64,000 bases of DNA from Pseudomonas sp. Irchel 3H7. Its GTDB lineage: Bacteria > Pseudomonadota > Gammaproteobacteria > Pseudomonadales > Pseudomonadaceae. The notes under the pieces are model-generated. The model was not told where the DNA came from. It searched no databases and saw nothing but the letters and a program-made list of their open reading frames with translations. The position numbers were made by a program, and so were the translations under genes. Within the stretch, counting starts at the first letter, position 1; every line of letters begins with the position of its first letter. The stretch is taken from NCBI RefSeq assembly GCF_900187605.1, contig NZ_FYEA01000002.1, positions 62,001 through 126,000 on the forward strand, written 5' to 3'. This document shows, piece by piece, positions 1 through 24,000 of this stretch.

Positions 1-9014
<9,014 letters not shown>

Positions 9015-9018
<4 letters not shown>

Positions 9019-12000
9019 ATGTGCTCGAACTGTTGGCAACCCTGAAGGCAAAAGACATTCAGTTGGCGGTGACCGATGAGCAATTGCGCGTCAATGGCAA
9101 CAAGCAGGCGTTGAGCGATCCGGCGTTGCTGGCCGCGCTGCGCGAGCACAAACCGGCGCTGATTGAACTGATCAAGGCCGGCCAATACTCGGCCACCCGC
9201 GTCGGCCAGATCGACGTTCCGGCCAACGGCATTCTCCCCGGCAGCACGCACATCACGCCAGCGATGGTGACCCTCGCTGAAGTGGATCAGCCGATCCTTG
9301 ACCGTTTGATCGCCGATGTCCCGGGCGGCGCCGCCAATGTGCAGGACATCTATCCACTGGCGCCGTTGCAGGAAGGCATTCTCTATCACCACGCGAGCAA
9401 CGAGCAGGGCGATCCGTACGTCATGCAATCGTACTTTGCGTTCAGCAGTCGTGAGCGTTTGCAGGATTTCGCCCAGGCGTTGCAAAAGGTCATTGATCGC
9501 CACGACATCCTGCGCACTGCCGTGCATTGGGAAGGGCTGGACGTGCCGCTGCAAGTGGTCTGGCGTCAGGCGCAGTTGCCGATGGAAGAAGTTGTGGTGC
9601 ACGACGGCGAAAGCGCTGTACTGCAGCAATTGCACGAGCGTTTCGATGCGCGGCATTTCCGTCTCGACGTCAAGCACGCACCGATGATGCGGCTGGCCTA
9701 CGCGTGGGATGAGGCCGGTCAGCGCGTGGTCGCGACGTTGTTGTTCCATCACATGGCGCTGGATCACTCGGCGCTCGATGTGGTGCGTCACGAAATGCTC
9801 GCCTGCCTCACCGGCGAGGATCAATCGCTCGGCCGGCCGGTGCCGTTTCGCAATTACGTGGCGCAGGCGCGGCTGGGCATCAGCGAAGCCGAACACGAGA
9901 CGTTTTTCCGCGACATGCTCGCCGACATCGCCGAGCCAACGCTGCCCTACGGTTTGCAGGATGTGCAGGGCGACGGCCTCGGTATCGCCGAGCTGAGCCA
10001 GCCGATCAACCCGCTGCTCGGTCAGCGTCTGCGGGCGCAGGCGCGGCAGCTCGGCGTGAGTGCCGCGAGCCTGTTTCATCTGGGCTGGGCGCAGGTACTG
10101 GCGGTGCTCACCAGCAAGCAGAATGTGGTCTTCGGTACGGTGCTGATGGGCCGTATGCAAGGCGCCGAAGCCACCGAACGGGCGCTGGGGATTTTCATCA
10201 ACACCTTGCCGCTGCGGGTCGATGTCGATGCGCGGGGCGTGCGTGCGGCGGTGGAGGCGACGCACAAACGCCTGACCACGCTGATGCGCCACGAGCACGC
10301 GCCGCTGGCACTGGCCCAGCGTTGCAGCGGCGTGGTCGCGCCGACGCCGTTGTTCAGTGCCTTGCTCAATTACCGCCACAGTCACACGGCGGCGACGGCG
10401 AGTGCCGAGACCCTGGCCGCTTGGGAAGGCATCAGCACGATCAGCTCCGAAGAACGCACCAACTATCCGCTGACCCTGAGCGTCGATGATTTCGGCGATG
10501 CCTTCAGCCTGACGTTGCTGGCCACCACCGAGGTCGATCCACAGCGCATCTGCGATTACCTGCAGTGCGCCCTCGAAAGTTTGGTGTTGGCGCTGGAACA
10601 GGCGCCCGATACCGCGCTCAACCAATTGCCCATTCTGCCGGCGGCAGAGCGCGAGCAGCTGCTGTTGGCGTTCAATGCCACTCACGCCGACTTCCCGGCG
10701 ACGTTGACCATTGGCCAACGTTTCGAAGCGCAAGTGGTGCAGCGGCCCGAAGCCGTAGCCGCGCAATACCTCGGTGAGCAACTGAGTTATGCCGAGCTCA
10801 ACCGGCATGCCAACGCGCTGGCCCATCATTTGATTGCGCTGGGAGTGAAGCCTGATGATCGCGTCGCCATCGTCGCCCGCCGTGGCCTCGATACGCTGGT
10901 CGGGCTGGTCGCCATTTTGAAGGCGGGCGCCGGTTATGTGCCGGTCGACCCGGCGCACCCGGCCGAGCGTCTGCACTACTTGCTCAGCGACAGCGCCCCC
11001 GTTGCCGTGCTGATCCAAAACACTCTGCGGGATCGCCTGCCGGCGCTGGCGGTGCCGGTGATCGATCTCGACCCGCGCACCTGGCCACTGAGCGAGACCT
11101 TTGATCCGCAGGTGCCGGGCCTGACCGCCGCACATCTGGCCTACGTGATCTACACCTCCGGTTCCACCGGCCTGCCCAAAGGCGTGATGGTCGAACACCG
11201 CACCTTGTCGAATCTGGTCGACTGGCATTGCAGCGCGTTTGATCTGTGCGCCGGTCGCCATACGTCCAGTCTTGCCGGGTTCGGTTTTGACGCCATGGCC
11301 TGGGAAGTCTGGCCGGCGTTGTGTGCTGGCGCGACTTTGCATCTGGCACCGACGCACGAGGGCAGCGAGGACATCGATGCGCTGCTCGAGTGGTGGCGCG
11401 CGCAGCCACTGGACGTGAGTTTCCTGCCGACACCGGTCGCCGAATACGCCTTCAGCCAGAACCTTGAACACCCGACGCTGCGCACGCTGCTGATCGGTGG
11501 CGACCGCTTGCGCCAGTTCAGCCGCAACCAGCAATTCGAGGTGATCAACAACTACGGCCCGACCGAAGCCACCGTGGTCGCCACCTCTGGCCGCATCGAG
11601 GCGGGCGACGCCTTGCACATCGGTAAACCGGTGGCCAACGCCACGGTGTACTTGCTCGATGAACAGCAGCGTCCGGTGCCGATTGGCGTCATGGGCGAAT
11701 TGTATGTTGGCGGAGCCGGGGTCGCTCGCGGTTATTTGAACCGTGCCGATCTGAGCGCCGAGCGCTTCCTCCATGACCCGTTCAGTTCCGTGCCGAATGC
11801 GCGCATGTATCGCAGCGGCGACCTCGCGCGCTGGCGTGCCGACGGTACGATCGAGTACCTGGGGCGTAACGACGATCAGGTGAAAATTCGTGGTGTGCGT
11901 ATCGAACTCGGCGAAATCGAAACCCGCCTCAATTCGTTGCCCGGCATTCAGGAAGCCGTGCTGCTGGCCCGCGAAGATGAACCCGGCCAACCGCGTCTGG

Positions 12001-15000
12001 TGGCGTATTTCACCGAGCAGAGTCAGGTTGAACCGCTGGCGGTGGCCGAGTTGCGCGCGCACCTGTTGACCCAATTACCGGATTACATGGTGCCGGTGGC
12101 CTTCGTCAGACTCGACGCACTGCCGTTGACCGCCAATGGCAAGGTCGACCGCAAGGCCTTGCCGAAACCTGAGCGTGCGGCGCTGTTCACCCGCGAATAC
12201 GAGGCGCCGCACAACGAACTGGAAAGCGCCTTGGCGCAGATCTGGGCGCAGGTGTTGCAGGTCGAGCGAGTAGGGCGTCAGGATCATTTCTTTGAACTCG
12301 GCGGCCATTCGCTGTTGGCCATGCGCATGGTGTCCCAGGTTCGCCAGCGCCTTGGCGTGGAGCTAGCACTGGGCGATCTGTTTGCCAATGCCGAGTTGGC
12401 CGCGGTTGCCGAGGCGGTGGCCCAAGCCGGGCGCAGCACGCAACCGGAGATTGTCGCGGTGGCCCGTGACGGCGCCTTGCCGCTGTCGTTCGCGCAGCAG
12501 CGCTTGTGGTTTCTCGCACAAATGGAAGGCGCCAACACCGCGTACAACATCCCCATCGGCCTGCGCCTGCGTGGGCAATTGAATGAACAAGCGCTGCAAC
12601 AGGCCTTGGCGCGCATCGTCGCGCGGCATGAAACCCTGCGCAGCCGTTTTGCCCAGTTCAATGACGAGGCGCAAGTGCTGATCGCGCCGGTCGACAGCGG
12701 TCTGCTGCTGCGCGTCGAAGATTTGCGCCAGCATCCGCAAGCCGACGAAACCTTGCAGGCGCTGATTCAGGGCGAAGCGTCCGGGCCATTCGACTTGCAG
12801 GACGATGCGCTGATTCGCGGTCGGTTGGTGCGCCTCGCCGACGATCATCACGTGTTGTTGCTGACCCTGCACCACATCATCTCCGATGGCTGGTCGATGG
12901 GGGTTCTGACCCGCGAACTGATGGCGTTGTATCAGGCCTTCAGTCATGGCCAGCCGGATCCACTGCCACCGCTGGCGCTGCAATACACCGATTACGCGGT
13001 GTGGCAGCGGCGCTGGCTCAGTGGTGAGGTGCTGCAGCGCCAAAGTGAATACTGGCAACAGACTTTGGCCGGCGCTCCGGCGCTGTTGACGCTGCCGACT
13101 GACCGCGTGCGCCCGGCACAGCAGGATTACGCCGGCAACACCGTCGACGTGGTGCTCGACGAACGCCTGAGTGCCGGGCTCAAGGCTTTGGCCCAGCGTC
13201 ACGGCGTGACGATGTACATGCTCATGCTCAGTGCCTGGGCGAGTCTGTTGAGTCGTTTGTCCGGGCAAGCCGAAGTGGTCATCGGTTCGCCGGTCGCCAA
13301 CCGTACCCGCGCCGAGATCGAAGGCTTGATCGGCATGTTCGTCAACACCCTGGCCTTGCGTATCGATACCTCGGGCGAGTTGAGCTGCGAAGCGCTGCTG
13401 GCGCGGGTCAAGGCGCGGACGCTGGACGCGCAGGCGCACCAGGACCTGCCGTTCGAACAAGTGGTGGAAATCACCAAACCGGCGCGGAGCATGGCGCACA
13501 GCCCGTTGTTCCAGGCGATGTTCAGTTGGGACAGCGGCCATGGCGCGAGCCTGAGTCTGGGCGAGCTGACGCTGGAAAGCGTCGCCGAGCCGAGCCACTT
13601 TGCCAAATTCGATCTGTCACTGACGCTGGCAGAGGCGCCGGGCGGGATTCGCGGTGTGCTGGAGTACGCCGTTGCCTTGTTCGATGAGTCGACTATTCAA
13701 CGGTACGTCGGCTACTTCCAGCGCCTGTTGCAGGCGATGGTCAGCAACGATCAAGCGGTGCTTGAACACGTGGCGTTGTTGGCGGACGACGAGCGTCAGC
13801 ACCTGCTGGTCGATCTCAACGCCACCGCCGTCGCCCACGATCTCGAACAGACCGTTCATGGCCGCTTCGAAGCGCAGGTGTTGCGCACGCCAGACGCTGA
13901 CGCCGTGGTCGCCGTTGAGCTGCGTTTGAGTTACGCCGAGTTGAACCGCCGCGCCAACCAACTCGCCCATCACCTGCGCCAGTGCGGTGTCGATCGCGAT
14001 TCGCGGGTGGCGATCTGCGTCGAGCGCGGGCCGCAGTTGTTGGTCGGTCTGCTGGCGATTCTCAAGGCTGGCGGCGCTTATGTGCCGCTCGATCCGGGTT
14101 ATCCCGCCGAGCGTCTGGCCTACATGCTTGAGGACAGCGCGCCCGTGGCGGTGCTGGTGCATGCGCCGACGCGTGCGCTGATCTGCGAGTGGGCCGGCGT
14201 GTTGGTCGATTTCGACGAGTGCAACTGGCAAGACCTTGCGCAGAGCAATCCGCAGGTGCCGGACTTGAGCGCGGCAAATCTGGCCTATGTGATTTACACC
14301 TCCGGCTCCACCGGCACGCCGAAAGGCGTAATGGTCGAGCACCGTAACCTGGGCAATCTGCTGCACTGGAGCGCCGGGCTGTGCCCGCTTTCTAGCGGCG
14401 CCGCGCTGCTGCAGAAAACCCCGTTCAGTTTCGACGCCTCGGTGTGGGAGCTGTTCTGGCCGTTGAGCTGCGGCATGCGCCTGGTGCTCGCCGGCCCGGA
14501 CGATCATCGTGATCCGGCGGCGCTGGTGCAGCTGATTCGTGAGCAACAGGTCAACGTCGTGCAGTTTGTGCCGGCACTGTTGCAGCAATTCCTTGAAGTG
14601 GCAGAGGTCGGCGAGTGCAGCAGCCTCAGCGATGTGTTCTGTGGTGGCGGTGAGCTGACCGCCGCGTTGGTGCGTAGCGTCCGCGAGCGTCTGCCGCAGG
14701 TACGCCTGCACAACGTGTATGGCCCGACCGAAGCCACTGTCGACAGCACCGTGTGGACGCTGGAACCGGATTCGCCGGTGCCGGACGGCACGCCGCCGAT
14801 TGGCAAACCGCTGTGCAATACCCGTGCGTATATCCTCGACGCTCATCAGCAACCGGTGCCATTCGGCGTAGTCGGCGAGATGTATCTGGGCGGGGTGCAG
14901 GTGGCGCGGGGTTATCTGAATCGGCCTGAGCTGACAGCCGAACGCTTCCTCGACGATCCGTTCAATGATCAGCCAGGCGCGCGTTTGTACCGCACCGGCG

Positions 15001-18000
15001 ACGTCGCGCGGTATCTCGCCGATGGCAATATCGAGTACCTGGGGCGCAACGACGATCAGGTCAAGATTCGTGGCCTGCGCATCGAACTGGGCGAGATTCA
15101 GGCGCATCTGGCGCACATCGACGGCGTGCGTGAAGCTGCCGTGCTCGCTCGCGAAGACGTGCCGGGCGATCAGCGCCTGGTGGCGTACTACAGCGGCGAA
15201 CCGCTGGACATCGATCAACTGCGTAGCGAACTGCTCAAACACTTGCCGGATTACATGGTGCCTGCCGTGTTTGTGCATTTGCCGGCCTTGCCACTGAGCC
15301 CCAACGGCAAGCTGGATCGTCAGGCCTTGCCGGCCCCTGACCAATCGGCGCTGCTGACCCGCGATTACGAAGCCCCGGTCGGTGAAGTCGAAACCGTCAT
15401 TGCCGGTATCTGGGCCGAGTTGCTGAAAGTCGAGCGAGTAGGGCGCTTTGATCACTTCTTCGAACTGGGCGGCCATTCATTGCTGGCGGTCAATCTGGTT
15501 GCGCGCATGCGCCGGGCCGGGCTGTCGGCGGACATTCGCGTGCTGTTCGGCCAACCGACGCTGGCCGCACTGGCGGCGGCAGTAGGCGGGGAACCCGAAG
15601 CAGCGGTGCCGGCGAATCTTATTCCAGCCGATTGTCCGCGCATCACGCCCGAACTGCTGCCACTGGTGACGCTGGATCAAGCGACGATCGACCGCATCGT
15701 CGCGAGTGTCCCCGGCGGTGCGCGCAATGTTCAAGACATCTACCCGCTGGCACCTTTGCAGACCGGCATTCTGTTCCATCATCTTTCGGCTGCGCAGGGT
15801 GATCCGTATGTGCTGCAGGCGCAGTTTGCCTTCGCCGATGAACAGCGTTTGCAAGCCTTCACCGACGCACTGCAACAAGTGATCGAGCGCCATGACATTC
15901 TGCGCACGTCGCTGTTCTGGGAGAGTCTGGAAGAGCCGGTGCAAGTGGTCTGGCGTGAGGCTTCGCTGAGCTGTGAGGCCTTGCAGCTGGACGCCGAAGC
16001 GGGCGATGCGCTGAGCCAGTTGCACAGACGCTTCACCATCGATAGCTACCGCATGCCTGTGACCGAGGCGCCGCTGATGCGCGTGGTGTACAGCCGTGAT
16101 GCCGTCAATCAACGGGTGGTGGCGTTGTTGTTGTTCCATCATTTGGTCATGGATCACGTGGCGCTCGAGGTGTTGCAGCACGAGATGCAGGCGTTTCTGC
16201 TGGGCAACGCCGGGCAACTGAGCGAGCCAGTGCCGTATCGCAACTACGTGGCGCACACCCGCGCCGGGCTGAGCGCGCAAGAGCACGAAAGCTTCTTCCG
16301 CGAAATGCTCGGCGCGATCGATGAGCCGACCTTGCCCTATGGTCAGAATCTGGCCCATGACGGCCCCGCGCAGGAAGCGCAGTTGACGCTGGAAAACACA
16401 CTCAGCCACAGCGTAAGGCAACAGGCGCGGCGCTTGGGTGTCAGCGCCGCCAGCCTGATGCACCTCGCCTGGGCGCAGGTGCTGGGGCAATTGTCCGGGC
16501 GCGACGCCGTGGTTTTTGGCACGGTTTTGCTTGGCAGATTGCAGGGCGGCGAAGGAGCGGAGCGGGCGCTGGGTGTGTTCATCAACACCTTGCCGCTGTG
16601 CATCGAGCTCAATGCGCACAGCGTTAAAGGGGCGGCGCTGGCGACCCATCAACGCTTGAGTCAGTTGCTTGCTCACGAGCACGCGCAACTGGCGCAGGTG
16701 CAGCAGTGCAGCGCGATGCCGGCGGGTACGCCGCTGTTCAGCACGCTGCTCAACTATCGTCACAGCGCCCCGGTCGGGCCGATATCCGCCGAGGTGCAAG
16801 CGGCGTGGCACGGGATGCAATTGCTCGATGCCGAGGAACACACCAACTATCGCCTGACCCTCAGCGTTGACGATCTTGGCGAAGATTTCGGCTTGAAGGT
16901 ATTGGCCGGGGCGGGGATTGATGCACAGCGAATCTGCGGGTACATGCAGGGTGCATTGATGACTTTGCTGAACGCGCTGGAGCACACGCCGCACGCGGGG
17001 TTTGATCGGTTGTCGGTAGTCAGCGCCGAAGAACGTCATCAGTTACTGGTCGAGTTCAACTCCACACAACGCGAGTATCCGCAGGCGCTGACAGTGCACG
17101 CGTTGTTTGAGGGGCAAGTGGCGGCGCAACCGCAAGCGGTGGCCGCGGTGCACGGTGAGCAATCGTTGAGTTACTTTGAACTCAATGCGCAGGCCAACCG
17201 TCTGGCCCATCAGTTGATCGCGCAAGGCGTCCAGCCGGGCGACCACGTGGCTATATTGTTGCCACGTTCGCTGACGCTGCTGGTCGCACAACTGGCAATC
17301 GCCAAGTGCGCGGCGGCCTATGTGCCGCTGGACATCCATGCGCCGAGCGAGCGGCAGTCGTTCATGGTCGATGACTGCCAGGCTGTGGCACTGTTGACCT
17401 TGAGCGGTGAAGTCATCGACTACGCCGTCCGGCGCATCGATCTGGATACGTTGTCGCTGGATGAGCAATCAACGCAAAACCCGAACCTTTCGCAAACCTC
17501 GGAATCGCTGGCGTACATCATGTACACCTCCGGTTCCACGGGCACACCGAAAGGCGTGATGGTGCCGCACCGAGGCATCGGCCGGTTGGTGATCAACAAC
17601 GGTTATGCCGATTTCAACCCGCAGGATCGGGTGGTGTTTGCCTCCAATCCAGCGTTCGACGCCAGCACCATGGACATCTGGGGGCCATTGCTCAATGGCG
17701 GTCGCGTCGTGGTCATCGACCATCAGACGCTGCTCGACCCGAACGCTTTCGGCCGTGAATTGAGTGCTCGCGGGGCGACGATCCTGTTCGTCACCACCGC
17801 GCTGTTCAACCAGTACGTGCAACTGATTCCGCAGGCGCTCAAAGGCTTGCGTATGCTGTTGTGTGGCGGCGAGCGGGGCGATCCAGCGGCGTTCCGACAG
17901 TTACTGGCCGAGGCGCCAGCGCTGCGTATCGTGCACTGCTACGGCCCGACCGAAACCACCACATACGCGACCACCTTTGAGGTGCGCGAAGTCTCGGAAA

Positions 18001-21000
18001 ACGCCGAGAGCGTGCCGATTGGCGGGCCGATCGGCAACACGCAGGTTTACCTGTTGGATGCCCATCAACAACCGGTGCCGATGGGCGTGACCGGTGAGTT
18101 GTATATCGGCGGTGAGGGTGTGGCGCTGGGCTATCTGAACCGGCCGGATCTGACTGCCGAGAAATTCCTTCGCGATCCATTCAGCGATAAACCCGGCGCG
18201 CTTCTGTACCGTACGGGCGACCTCGCGCGTTGGCTGGCGCCGGGGCAACTCGATTGCATCGGACGGAACGACGATCAGGTGAAGATTCGCGGCTTCCGTA
18301 TCGAGCTGGGCGAAATCGAAAACCACCTGCTCAGCTGTGCCGGGGTCAAGGAAGCGGTTGTGCTGGCTCGCCAGGACAGTCAACAAACTACGCGTCTGGT
18401 GGCGTATTACACCGCTCACGCTGAACAGCTGGACAGCGCCGGGCTACACAAGCAGTTGCAAGCACGACTGCCGGAATACATGGTGCCGTCAGCGTGGGTG
18501 CAACTGGATAGGTTGCCGCTGAACAACAATGGCAAGGTTGATCGCAAAGCCTTGCCCAAGCCTGACGACGCTACGTTACTCAGCCGCGAATACACAGCAC
18601 CACAAGGTGAGCTGGAAACCGCACTGGCGCAGATCTGGGCCGAAGTGCTGCAAGTCGAGCAGGTCGGGCGTCACGATCATTTCTTCGAACTCGGCGGTCA
18701 TTCGCTGTTGGCGATGCGCATGGTTTCGCTGATCCGTCAGCGCCTCGGCGTCGAACTGGCGCTGAGTGATCTGTTTGCCGATGCGCAATTGAGTGCGGTT
18801 GCTGAAGTATTGAGCCGCGCCGGGCGCAGCGCGCTAGCGGACATTGTGCCGGCACCGCGTGATCAACCGCTGCCGATGTCCTTCGCCCAGCAACGTCTGT
18901 GGTTCCTCGCGCAAATGGCCGGTGGCAACTCGGCGTACAACATTCCTCTCGGCCTGCGCCTGCGCGGTCACCTCGACGGCGACGCCCTGCAAGCGGCGCT
19001 GGCACGGATTGTCGCTCGTCACGAAACCCTGCGCAGCCGTTTCATCCGCCTCGACGACACTGCGCAGGTATCGATTGCCCCGGTCGACAGCGGTTTGCTT
19101 TTGCGCGTGGACGATCTGCGCCAAGCCTTGCAAGCCGAGCTCACCTTGCAGGGATTGATGGCGCAGGAAGCCTCGACAGCGTTTGATCTGCAGAATGATT
19201 CGCTGATTCGTGGGCGACTGGTGCGCTTGGCCGACGATCATCATGTGCTGTTGCTGACCGTGCACCACATCGTCGCCGATGGCTGGTCGATGGGCGTGCT
19301 GACGGCTGAGTTGATGGCGTTGTATCAAGCGTTCAGCCAGGGTCAGCCTGATCCGCTGCCAGCGCTGACGCTGCAATATGGCGACTACGCCGTGTGGCAG
19401 CGCCGCTGGCTCAGCGGGGAGGTGCTGCAGCGGCAAAGCGAGTACTGGCAGCAAACCCTCGACGGTGCGCCGGCCGTGTTGACGCTGCCCACCGATCGCC
19501 CGCGTCCGGCACAACAGGATTACACCGGCGGCAACGTCGACGTGCTGCTGGACCCGCGCCTGAGCGCGGGGCTCAAGGCCTTGAGCCAACGTCACGGCGT
19601 GACCCTGTTCATGACCATGATGAGCGCCTGGGCGCTGCTGATGAGTCGTCTGTCCGGGCAAACCGATGTGGTGATCGGTACGCCGGTGGCCAATCGCACT
19701 CGCACAGAAGTCGAAGGCCTGATTGGCATGTTCGTCAATACGCTGGCCTTGCGCATCGACACCTCGGGCGCGGTGAACGTCGAAGCGCTGCTGGCGCGGG
19801 TCAAGGCGCAGACACTGGCGGCGCAGGCGCATCAGGATCTGCCGTTCGAGCAAGTGGTGGAAATCGCCCGGCCGCTGCGCAGCCTGGCGCACAGCCCGCT
19901 GTTCCAGACCACGCTGAACTGGGACAGCAGCGTCGGCCCGCAACTGGCGTTGGCTGATCTGACGCTGGAGGGCGTGGCCGGCCCGGGCGAGGTCGCCAAG
20001 TTTGACCTGACGCTGATACTGGGCGAGGTCAATGGAGCGATTCGCGGCACGCTGAACTACGCCACGGCGCTGTTCGATGCGCTGACGATCAAGCGTTATA
20101 TCGGCTACTTCGAACGTCTGCTCGAAGCGATGATTGGCGGTGAGCAAACGGTACTGGAACAGGTACCGTTGCTGGCGGCGGATGAGCGCCAGCGTTTGCT
20201 GTACGACTTCAACGCCACGGTGCGTGACTACCCGCAAACACTGACCGTGCACGGGATTTTCCAGCAGCAGGCGGCGGCGCATCCCAAAGCGGTGGCGGCG
20301 GTACATGGCGCGCATTCGCTGAGTTACTTTGAGCTGAATGCCCAAGCCAACCGCCTGGCCCATCACCTGATCGCCCACGGCGTGCAGCCGGGCGATCACG
20401 TGGCGATCCTGCTGCCACGTTCGCTGGAGTTGCTGGTCGCGCAACTGGCCATTGCCAAATGCGCGGCGGCCTACGTGCCGCTGGACATCAACGCACCGAG
20501 CGAGCGCCAGGCGTTCATGGTTGAGGATTGCCGAGCGGTGGCGCTGTTGACCCTCAGCAGCGAAATCATCGACTACACCGCACCGCGCATCGATCTGGAC
20601 ACGCTGACCCTCAACGGCCAGCCGACGCACAACCCGAATCTGCTGCAGTCGTCCGAGGCGCTGGCGTACATCATGTACACCTCCGGCTCTACCGGCACGC
20701 CGAAAGGGGTGATGGTGCCGCACCGGGGCATCGGCCGCTTGGTGCTCAACAACGGTTATGCCGATTTCAATGCGCAGGATCGTGTGGTCTTCGCCTCGAA
20801 CCCGGCGTTCGATGCGAGCACCATGGACATCTGGGGGCCGCTGCTCAATGGCGGTCGCGTGGTGATCATCGACCATCAAACGCTGCTCGATCCGAATGCC
20901 TTCGGCCGTGAACTGAGTGCCAGTGGCGCGACGATCCTTTTCGTCACCACCGCGCTGTTCAACCAATACGTGCAACTGATCCCGCAGGCGCTCAAGGGCC

Positions 21001-24000
21001 TGCGGATGCTGCTGTGCGGCGGTGAGCGTGGCGATCCGGCGGCGTTCCGGCGACTGCTGGCCGAGGCCCCGGCATTGCGCATCGTGCATTGCTACGGCCC
21101 GACCGAAACCACCACGTACGCCACGACATTCGAAGTGCGTGAAGTGGCGGAAAACGCCGAGAGCGTGCCGATTGGCGGACCGATCGGCAACACGCAGGTG
21201 TACGTGCTCGACGCGTATCAGCAACCGGTGCCGATGGGCGTGACCGGCGAGCTGTACATCGGCGGGCAGGGCGTAGCGCTGGGTTACCTGAACCGGCCGG
21301 ATCTGACCGCCGAGAAATTCCTCCGCGATCCGTTCAGCGAGACGCCGGGCGCGTTGCTTTATCGCACCGGTGACCTCGCGCGCTGGCTGGCGCCGGGACA
21401 ACTCGATTGCATCGGCCGCAACGATGATCAGGTGAAGATTCGTGGTTTCCGCATCGAGCTGGGAGAAATCGAGAGTCGCCTGCTGAACTGCGCGGGGATC
21501 AGGGAAGCCGTGGTGCTGGCGCGCCGCGACGGCCAGGACGCCACGCGTCTGGTGGCGTATTACACGGCGCACGATGGCGTCTTGGACAGCGCTGAACTGC
21601 ACGCTCAGTTGCACGCACGCCTGCCGGAATACATGGTGCCCACCGCGTGGGTGCAACTCGATGTGTTACCACTGAATAACAACGGCAAGGTTGACCGCAA
21701 GGCACTGCCGGCACCGACCCAGGAGGCGCTGCTCAGTCGGGTCTACGAGGCGCCGGCCAATCCACTGGAAATCAGCCTCGCACAGGTCTGGGCCGAGGTG
21801 TTGCAGGTCGAACAGGTCGGCCGTCACGACAACTTCTTCGAACTCGGCGGCCATTCATTGCTGGCCATGCGCATGCTCTCCCAGGTGCGCCAGCAATTGG
21901 GCGTGGAGCTGGCGCTGGCTGATCTGTTTGCCAATCCGGAATTGGCGGCGGTCGCCAACGTATTGAGTCAGGCCGAACGCAGCAGCTTGCCGCCGATTCT
22001 GCCGGCGCCGCGCGATCAGGCGCTGCCGCTGTCGTTCGCCCAGCAACGCTTGTGGTTCCTCGCGCAGATGGACGGCGGCAACACCGCTTACAACATTCCC
22101 TTGGGCCTGCATTTGCGTGGACGACTCGACGCAGAGGCGCTGCACCGGGCATTGGCGCGGATCGTCGCGCGTCACGAAAGCCTGCGCAGTCGTTTCGCAC
22201 AATTGAACGACGAAGCACAGGTGCTGATTGCCCCGGTCGACAGTGGCCTGTCGCTGATTGAGGAGGATTGGCGACAACAGCCGCAGACCGACGAGGCCTT
22301 GCGCGCGCTGATCGAAACTGAAGCACGCGGACCGTTCAACTTGCAGGACGGTCCGTTGATTCGCGGACGGTTGCTGCGTCTGGCCGATGAGCACCATGTG
22401 CTGTTGTTGACGATGCACCACATCATCTCCGATGGCTGGTCGATGGGCGTGCTGACCCGTGAATTGATGGCGCTGTATCAGGCGTTCAGCCATGGCGAGG
22501 CAGATCCACTGCCAGCGCTGGCCTTGCAATACGCCGACTACGCGGTGTGGCAGCGGCGCTGGCTCAGCGGCGAGGTGCTGCAGCGTCAAAGCGATTACTG
22601 GCAGCAGACCTTGGCCGGCGCTCCGGCGTTGCTGAGCCTGCCAACCGACCGTCCACGTCCGGCGCAACAGGATCACCACGGCGGCAGTGTCGAGCTCGTG
22701 CTGGACGAGCAGACCAGCGCCGGCCTGAAGACGTTGTGTCAGCGTCATGCCGTGACACCGTACATGGTGCTTATGAGCGCCTGGGCAATGTTGCTCGCGC
22801 GCCTGTCCGGGCAGTCCGATGTGGTCATTGGCTCGCCGGTAGCCAACCGTACCCGCGCCGAGATCGAAGGGCTGATCGGCATGTTCGTCAACACCTTGGC
22901 GCTGCGCATCGATACCTCGGGCGATCTGACCGGTGCGGCGCTGCTGGCGCGGGTCAAGGCGCAGACTCTGGCCGCGCAGGCGCATCAGGATCTGCCGTTC
23001 GAACACGTGGTGGAAATCACCCGGCCGCTGCGCAGCCTTTCCCACACACCGTTGTTCCAGACCCTGGTGAGCTGGGACAGCAGCGTGGCGCCCGCCCTGG
23101 CACTGGACGGTCTCACGCTGGAAGGCGTGGCCGGGGAAAATCACTTTGTGAAGTTCGACCTGTCGCTGAGCCTCGGTGAGAACCCGCAAGGCATCCGTGG
23201 TGCACTGCGCTATGCCACGGCGTTGTTCGATGAGTCGACCGTGCGGCGTTTTGTCGGTTACTTGCAGCGCTTGCTGGCGGCGTTGGTCAGTGATGATCAG
23301 GCGCTGTTGGCGCAGGTCAACCTGCTTGCGCCGGAAGAGCAGCAGCGCTTGCTCGGCGATTTCAACGCAACGGCGGTTGATTGCCCGGTCGAGCAACCGA
23401 TCCAGAGCCTGTTTGAAGCACAGGTACGTCGTCAGCCGGACGCCATCGCCGTGCAGTCGGGCGAACACAGCCTGACCTATCGCGAGTTGAATGCCCGTGC
23501 CAACCGCCTCGCACATCATTTGCGCGAGCAGGGCGTGGGGCCGGATGCGCGAGTGGCGCTGTGTGTAGAGCGTGGGCTTGATCTGGTGGTGGGGTTGCTC
23601 GGCATTCTCAAGGCCGGTGGTGCTTATGTGCCGCTGGATCCGGCTTATCCGGCGGAGCGCCTGGACTTTATGCTCAGGGACTGCGCGCCGGTGGCGGTGC
23701 TGGTGCAGACGGCCACCCGTGTGCTGTTTGCCGGGACCGACGTGGCCGTGATCGACTTTGACCAATGCAGCTGGCACGAACAATCGGCAAGCAATCCGCA
23801 AGTGCCCGGTCTGAACGCCTCGAATCTGGCGTACATGATCTACACCTCAGGTTCGACCGGTACGCCAAAAGGCGTGATGCTCGAACATCGGGGCTTGTGC
23901 AATCTGGTGCATTGGGGATCGCAGATCTGCCCGCCGACCCCAGACGGCGCGCTGTTGCAAAAAGCGCCGTTCAGTTTCGATGGTTCGGTGTGGGAGTTCT

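Noticed and set aside
12363..13598. Long minus-strand frames across the NRPS genes (for example 12363-13598, 18834-21656, 8979-12074)
   Set aside because: These antisense shadows in high-GC coding DNA have His/Arg/Gln-rich products and no ribosome sites, and they run opposite well-defined A and C domains.
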